NCBI GenBank assembly: GCA_003452935.1
Contig: DMMY01000005.1
Coordinates: 184,013-248,012, forward strand
DNA length: 64,000 nucleotides
Reading direction: 5' to 3'
DNA from: Elusimicrobiota bacterium
GTDB taxonomy: Bacteria; Elusimicrobiota; Elusimicrobia; UBA1565; UBA9628
Part shown: in pieces, positions 60,101 through 64,000 of the stretch
Layout of the letters: each line of letters opens with the position of its first letter
Position numbering within the stretch: the stretch's first letter is position 1
The notes under the pieces: generated by a model
Seen by the model: only the letters and a program-made list of their open reading frames with translations
The model's database searches: none
What the model was told of the DNA's origin: nothing
Position numbers and translations under genes: made by a program

Positions 60101-60827
60101 CCATCCGGGCCGTCGCGTTGTCGGCCGCCTCGTCATCCGTCGTTTCCTCCGGCGCCGCGGGATTGTCGCTCGGCAGCAGGCCGCTGCCATGAACGGTTTC
60201 CTCGGCCCCCGCGCCGGCAACGACCGGCGGGCGGGCTTCTTCCATGTCCTCGTGGCCCAGCGACCCAAAGCCGTCAAACAGGGCCGCCAGGGACGCGGGG
60301 AGGTTCAGGCGCGACTGGGCCAGGGCCTGGGCGGCAGCTTTCATGATGGCTGTGCGGGTCGCGGGGGCCGCGTAATCAGCGGTGAAACCGGCCAGCGTTT
60401 CGGCGGTTTGCCGGCCGATCTTGCCGTGCGTATTGAGGTTCCTTAAGTCCGCGATCATTTGCTCTTGTGTCTTGGGGTCGGCCAGCGCCGTCAATAGCGC
60501 GTAGCCCGCCGCGGTTTGAGCCGGTTCCCTTCCCGGACCCGCGGCATGCCCGACGATCGTTTCCACCAGACCTTTCGGATCAAGAGACGGTCCCTGCGCC
60601 TTTGACAGTCGCAAAAGGAGAGCGTTGAGGTTTCGGGCCAACTCAAGTCGCGCGGCCGCCGGCAAAGCCGCTATGGGGGCCATGCCCCTAACCTGCGCGG
60701 CCGCCCGGGGAAGAACGACGTTTTGGGCTGATGCGGCGCCGGGCGGCGGCGTCCAGATCAAGGCCAAGGCGGCAAAGCCGGCGGCGGCCTTCTTGCCGCG
60801 GTTCATGGCGCAAGGCGGTTTCATCAT
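57174..60827 (-). CDS. Exported HSP100 (ClpB-like) ATPase fused to a formylglycine-generating-enzyme-like domain
   Basis: 1217 aa from ATG 60827. ATGs at 60827 and 60824 overlap the upstream stop (ATGATGA), with AAAGG upstream. Residues ~10-35 form a signal peptide (KKAAAGFAALALIW, then GAASAQ). Residues ~35-260 are Ala-rich helices. AAA1 (~265-470): Walker A reads GPLGIGRTAL (Lys to Arg) and Walker B IVIRGADKLL lacks DE, so it is probably inactive. AAA2 (~590-860): intact Walker A FLGPTGVGKTETA, Walker B VTLYDEIEKA, sensor MTSNL, Arg finger FRPEFLNRI and sensor 2 GARPMKR. Residues ~965-1215: SUMF1/FGE-like fold (VKPGSFRM, HPVENISWYEGVEAANALSK, GYRHATAAELEYASRAG, NLVGNVWKWTHNRP, GRYVGVRLAR). 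Confidence 0.85.
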   Translation of the reverse strand: MMKPPCAMNRGKKAAAGFAALALIWTPPPGAASAQNVVLPRAAAQVRGMAPIAALPAAARLELARNLNALLLRLSKAQGPSLDPKGLVETIVGHAAGPGREPAQTAAGYALLTALADPKTQEQMIADLRNLNTHGKIGRQTAETLAGFTADYAAPATRTAIMKAAAQALAQSRLNLPASLAALFDGFGSLGHEDMEEARPPVVAGAGAEETVHGSGLLPSDNPAAPEETTDDEAADNATARMGFELFLKQHYGQNHDILQVARGVFRDLTEIDARPFAGRSKQAADLLAVLSRRDVQKTSVLLTGPLGIGRTALIENVASGIKAGTYELDMKFLELDLPELAGLYPQASPAPDADPPFEAFFNTVLPALSRDTVIVIRGADKLLAEGGNRILQRLEKPIERFGQRFIFVLESAAALPTDHFLRKFSETIELGQPDDKEAMQMLLAHKTRWEASSGVSILDSAVEELVRVAKNFLHALHPQELADNMVRAINARSSISQRNAAQAAIRDLYSQLSLAMAKYRRTDSPKDYNEVLDLAQKLMDEQARLKSPGAREVSSQYVRELLAELYPGKANLILNNKDYKKRLLDAISKLPTRVIGQPEAVERVSATLKKIAAGMEADKGPLGSFLFLGPTGVGKTETARALAEAYSGDEEALVRIDMTEYMEKFTVSRLTGPPPGYAGYDAGGQLTEAVFNQPESVTLYDEIEKADPEVFNVLLQVLDDARLTDGKGKTVDFRRTIAVMTSNLASGLIAEMQAAGANWEEIDAAVKKELKLHFRPEFLNRINTIVIFNPLSKAHILDIGKLMADKLVAKPLARGGNHLSFLSEKVLNYVADHGGFDPEYGARPMKRAIDQLITDPVTDHVLAPHEGNLNVSVDMKDGKIAVASRPKVEPAVEKKNLPDGKLGAWLRHILDADTAASPEALKASYEAFFAKPRRMPAAEDETAGGKAPKPKSFPRIDVLDERKMGVSARFIKVKPGSFRMSDQKVTLPHPFELQADDLTQQQALLLLGRNPSYFTSAQDSDGDHAVIGGQGHNLKHPVENISWYEGVEAANALSKLQGLKPCYEIVKDNGKPTGVRITAASGNAYDCEGYRHATAAELEYASRAGNDSAFPLYGKALDESAWHDSRTHAVGTTKPNSWGFYNLVGNVWKWTHNRPEELIGATATDSEDPAANSKRVLFGASFKSKPDTLVGPSTDEGDPRNHGRYVGVRLARSIVP

Positions 60828-63800
60828 TGGCGCGCCTTTATCCAAAGCTGCGCGATGCTCGCGGCCGCCGTCGGATCATATTCAGCCCAATATTTGGTCA
60901 GGAGCTCCATGTCCTCGCGGTTCATCCTATACCAGGCTTCTTCCGGAATCCGACTGAATATCGCCGCCATCTTGTCCGGGTTTGCGTCCGGGTTCACGAG
61001 TCTAAGGATCGCGGCTATATCCGCGCTCTCCATTGCCTCGAATTCAACGCCGCGAATTTTTAGAATCAATTCGTCTCTTTGGGCCGACCTAGGCAAGACG
61101 CTCAGCGTCGCGTAAAGGTCTTTCCCCTTGACCGTCGATTCTCCCGAATTGCCTTGCCGGGCCGCCTTCCATAAAGTTTTGATGAAGTCGGGCATGTTCT
61201 CTTGCTTTGCCGCCGTCCATTGCTCGATGAGCCAGTCCGCATCCCGCAGGCGCATTTTGAGCCAGGCTTCTTTCGGGAATTTTTCATATGCGTTCGGCGC
61301 GCTGTGATGGAAAAGTCTGGCGATGGTTCTGCTTTCCATGGCTGCGTATGCGGAAATGGAGATTTTTGTGGCAAGCACGACGCCCCACCAGGAATCCTGC
61401 CGCAGAAGCAGACTTGCCGCCATCTCGCAGAGGTCTTCTCCCGTGGCCCCGGCCTGGCCCAGGCGATCCTGATTGGAATCTATCCAGAACTGCATGAGCA
61501 GGGAAGCCACTCCCGCAAACCCGGCCACCGTCCAGCGCTTTATCAGATTCTGGGCGTCCTGGCCGTCCATTCTCCGCCAGACCGGCTTCGGAATCTTGCT
61601 GTATAACTCCTTGGGGTCATAATGCACGAGGGCCATGGCCGCCGCGACGTCGGCGCTGTTCATTTGAGCATACACCGAAGCGGGGATGTTTAGGATCGCC
61701 CGATCTCTGGCGGGGGACTCCGGGATCAGCCTGATCGTTTCGACGAGGTTTTTTATATCGGTGTCTGTTTTGACCAGATAGTCTTGGCGGGCGTTAATCC
61801 ACGACTGCGCGATGACGGAGGCGGGTTCCACGCGACCGGCCGTCACCCACTTTTCAATCAGGCCCGGCACATCCCGGCCGTCTAGTCTTTGCCAGACGGG
61901 CTCCGGGATCTTGCGGTAGATCTCCGCGGGGTCCGTGTTTCCATCCGGCCACACGAGGTCGAGAATCGCCGCGGTCTCGGCGCTTTCCATTTGCGCGTAC
62001 GCGGAAACTGGGATTGCCAGGATCACGGTGTTTCGCGCGGTGGACTCCGGAATCAGCTTGATGATTTCTCCGAGGCTTTTTAGCTCGGCCTCTGTTTTAC
62101 CCGGCTGCTCTTGGCGGGAATTCATCCATAGCTGCATGATGATGGAGGATGTCGCGGCATAACGGGCCGTCGCCCACTTCTTGATCAGGCCCTGGATATC
62201 CGGGGCTTCAAGTCGGCGCCAGACCGGCTCCGGGATATTGCGGTAGGATCCCGCGGTTTCAACATCGTTTTTCGCCCTCACGAGGGCCAGAATCGCCGCG
62301 ACGTCGGCGCTTTTCATTTGAGCGTACACCGCAGCGGGTATTTTGAGGATTACCGCATCTCTCGTGCTGCATTCTGGAATCAGCTTGATCATTTCGACGA
62401 GGGTTTTTAGCTCGGCCTCTGTTTTGCCCAGATAGTCTTGGCGGGCGTTCATCCATGACTGCACGATGACGAAGGCCGGTCCTTCGCGATTGGCCTGCGT
62501 CCACTTTTTAACCAGGCCCCGGACAGCCTGACCGTCAAGTTTTTGCCAGACCGGCTCCGGGATCTTGCGGTATACGTCCGCGGGATCCGTATTGCCATCC
62601 GGATGCACGAGGTCGAGGATCGCCGCGGCCTCGGCGCTTTCCATTGAAGCGTACGCGGAAACGGGGATGGTCAGGATCACGCCATTTCTCGCGGCGGATG
62701 CCGGAAGCAGCGCGATGATTTCCCCGAGGCCTTTGAGTTCGGCCTCTTCTGTGCCTGTCTGCTCTTGGTGGGCATTCATCCACAACTGCATGATGACGAA
62801 GGCCGTTTCGGAATAACGGGCTGCCAGCCATTGTTTAATCAGGCTCTGGACAGCCTGGACGTCAAGTTTTTGCCAGACTGATCGCGGAACTTTATTGTAT
62901 ATGGTCCCGGCATTTTTCTCCGCCTCCAGGCTCGCGAGGGCCAGAATCGCCGCGGCTTCGGCGCTTTCCATTTGGGCAAATACGGAAGCTGTGATTTTGA
63001 GGATAGCCGTGTCTCTTGAGTTGGATTCCGGGAGCAGCTTGATCATTTCGGCGAGGTTCTTTAGCTCGGCCTCTGTTTTACCCGGCTGTTCTTTGCGGGC
63101 ATTGACCCACAGCTGCATGATGGCGGAAGCGGTTCCTTTATAATCGACCGCCAGCCACCTTTTGATCAGGCTCTGGACCTCTTGGCGGCTCAAGTTCTGC
63201 CACGCTGATTGCGGAACTTTATCGTATGTTGCCCCGGCGGTCTTCTCCGCCTCCGGAGTCACGAGGGCCAGAATCTCCGCGATTTGGGCGCTTTCCATTT
63301 GAGCGTATACCGAAGCGGGGATTTTAAGGATCGCCGCCGCTGAGGACGACGGAAGCAGCTTGATCATTTCGCCGAGGTTCTTTTGCGCGGTTTTTGTCTT
63401 GCCGAGATACTCTTCGCGGGCGTTCGTCCACAGCTGTATGATGACGGAGGCCGTCCCCGCATAACCGGCCGCCACCCACTTCTTAACCAAGCCCGGGACA
63501 TCCTGGCCGTCAAGTTGTTGCCAGGCTGATTGCGGAACTTTATTGTATATTGCCCCGGCGGTCTTCTCCGCTTCCAGGCTCACGAGAGCCAGAATTTCCG
63601 CGGCGTCGGCGCTTTGCATTCGAGCGTACAGCGAAGCGGGGATTTGCAGGATCGCCGCATCTCTTGTCTCGGATTCACGAATCAGGCCGATCATTTCGCC
63701 GAGGCCTTTGAGCTCGACCTTGGTTTTGCCTAAATAATCTTCGCGGGCATTCATCCACGAGCGCATGATGACGGAGGCCGTTTTAAGGTAATCGATCTTG

Positions 63801-64000
63801 ACCCACTTTTTCATCAGGCCTTGGACATCCTGGCCGTCAAGTTTTTGCCAGACCGGCTCCGGGATCTTGCCGTATACCTCTTTTGGCGCCGCCTTTTCAC
63901 CCGCCCGCACGAGGCCGAGGATCTCCGCGATCTGGGCGCTTCCCATTCGAGCGTACACTGAAGCGGGGATGTCCAGGATCGCCGTGTCTCTCGCGTCGGA
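60824..64000 (-). CDS. Tandem-repeat protein, 5' end outside the window
   Basis: At least 1058 residues; the frame stays open through base 64000, so the N-terminus is not seen. It is built of about ten copies of a ~109-residue unit. Each copy runs: VYAQMESADIAAILALV, a variable segment, IYRKIPEPVWQKLDGQDV, GLIKKWVAA, SVIMQLWMNARQE, GKTEAELKSLGEMIKLIPES, RDAILKIP. The last two copies (near the C-terminus) are more divergent. The units look all-helical, like an HEAT/ARM-style solenoid or adaptor. No known repeat family is recognised. Its stop overlaps the start of the exported ATPase gene, implying translational coupling. Confidence 0.8.
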   Translation of the reverse strand, partial: SDARDTAILDIPASVYARMGSAQIAEILGLVRAGEKAAPKEVYGKIPEPVWQKLDGQDVQGLMKKWVKIDYLKTASVIMRSWMNAREDYLGKTKVELKGLGEMIGLIRESETRDAAILQIPASLYARMQSADAAEILALVSLEAEKTAGAIYNKVPQSAWQQLDGQDVPGLVKKWVAAGYAGTASVIIQLWTNAREEYLGKTKTAQKNLGEMIKLLPSSSAAAILKIPASVYAQMESAQIAEILALVTPEAEKTAGATYDKVPQSAWQNLSRQEVQSLIKRWLAVDYKGTASAIMQLWVNARKEQPGKTEAELKNLAEMIKLLPESNSRDTAILKITASVFAQMESAEAAAILALASLEAEKNAGTIYNKVPRSVWQKLDVQAVQSLIKQWLAARYSETAFVIMQLWMNAHQEQTGTEEAELKGLGEIIALLPASAARNGVILTIPVSAYASMESAEAAAILDLVHPDGNTDPADVYRKIPEPVWQKLDGQAVRGLVKKWTQANREGPAFVIVQSWMNARQDYLGKTEAELKTLVEMIKLIPECSTRDAVILKIPAAVYAQMKSADVAAILALVRAKNDVETAGSYRNIPEPVWRRLEAPDIQGLIKKWATARYAATSSIIMQLWMNSRQEQPGKTEAELKSLGEIIKLIPESTARNTVILAIPVSAYAQMESAETAAILDLVWPDGNTDPAEIYRKIPEPVWQRLDGRDVPGLIEKWVTAGRVEPASVIAQSWINARQDYLVKTDTDIKNLVETIRLIPESPARDRAILNIPASVYAQMNSADVAAAMALVHYDPKELYSKIPKPVWRRMDGQDAQNLIKRWTVAGFAGVASLLMQFWIDSNQDRLGQAGATGEDLCEMAASLLLRQDSWWGVVLATKISISAYAAMESRTIARLFHHSAPNAYEKFPKEAWLKMRLRDADWLIEQWTAAKQENMPDFIKTLWKAARQGNSGESTVKGKDLYATLSVLPRSAQRDELILKIRGVEFEAMESADIAAILRLVNPDANPDKMAAIFSRIPEEAWYRMNREDMELLTKYWAEYDPTAAASIAQLWIKARQ
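60824..64000 (-). repeat. About ten in-frame ~320-327-bp tandem repeats
   Basis: The coding repeats (YAxM landmark every ~109 codons; two measured copies are 109 and 107 codons) are also visible in DNA, for example recurring CAGACCGGCTCCGGGATCTT-type segments near 61896, 62220, 62550 and 63850. Copies differ enough to show divergence rather than recent amplification. They probably extend past the right edge. Confidence 0.75.

Noticed and set aside
1..64000. CRISPR array, insertion sequence, prophage or integrase
   Set aside because: No short spaced direct repeats, no transposase/integrase motifs and no terminal inverted repeats were seen; the only tandem repeats are coding ones at the right end.

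Overview
The window is GC-rich bacterial chromosome, coding-dense on both strands, with no gene-free stretch over 300 bases. It has a mixed housekeeping/accessory character. The small SWIB protein, two adjacent TRL-like secreted proteins, a DUF6485 protein, and many proteins with a secretory leader followed by an Ala/Pro-rich linker suggest an Elusimicrobiota-like lineage. That is an inference from style, not a phylogenetic placement. No phage, insertion sequence or CRISPR array is visible. One gene (50541-52112) looks clearly lower in GC than its neighbours.

Layout. 1-3729: the prs 3' end, rplY, pth, a small membrane protein, pmbA/tldE and a Trm112-like zinc protein, a plus-strand housekeeping run. 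3761-7095: a secreted coiled-coil protein and an MFS-like permease with a secretory leader. 7102-11911 (minus): an STT3/GT-C-like enzyme, a zinc-ribbon membrane protein, an M42 peptidase, a DUF1189 protein and a lipoprotein. 11968-12044: tRNA-Glu(CTC). 12264-15817 (minus): SWIB, an HTH regulator, NamZ, a cyclic-nucleotide-binding protein and an LpxL-like acyltransferase. 15902-19197: two TRL-like proteins and a GYF/coiled-coil membrane protein. 19243-23695 (minus): DUF1646, class II aldolase, PLD and an exported Memo-AMMECR1 fusion. 23815-29219: an aminotransferase, a GT-C membrane protein (minus) and a U32 peptidase. 29273-33058: a compact operon of a fused alpha-beta 2-oxoacid dehydrogenase E1, an E2, and an ACP-phosphopantetheinyl transferase-membrane fusion. 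32994-35610: a divergent pair of exported proteins, one faintly kinase-like and one with a Cys-His-Asp triad. 35592-37660 (minus): a FemAB/GNAT-like protein and a polysaccharide deacetylase. 37747-41764: MFS, DUF6485, XdhC and GT-C. 41747-46318: class II FBP aldolase, an exported Fic protein, PilZ and an SseB-like protein. 46322-52112 (minus): M16 peptidase, DUF4015 glycosidase-like protein and a beta-helix protein. 52410-55236: an Nfu-type Fe-S carrier, PHP, GDPD and nadA. 55268-64000 (minus): a coiled-coil membrane protein, HtpX, an exported two-AAA HSP100-like ATPase ending in a formylglycine-generating-enzyme-like domain, and, translationally coupled upstream of it, a protein made of about ten ~109-residue repeats that runs off the window.

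The strongest candidate new system is the coupled repeat-protein/exported HSP100-FGE pair at the right end. Next is the E1-E2-ACP/PPTase operon, which could place a decarboxylated acyl group on a dedicated carrier. A genome-style observation runs through the window: about a dozen genes without a Shine-Dalgarno have a -10-like hexamer 5-8 nt before the start codon, implying leaderless mRNAs, while others have strong SD sites. All functional calls are by eye from protein motifs. No database search was run.
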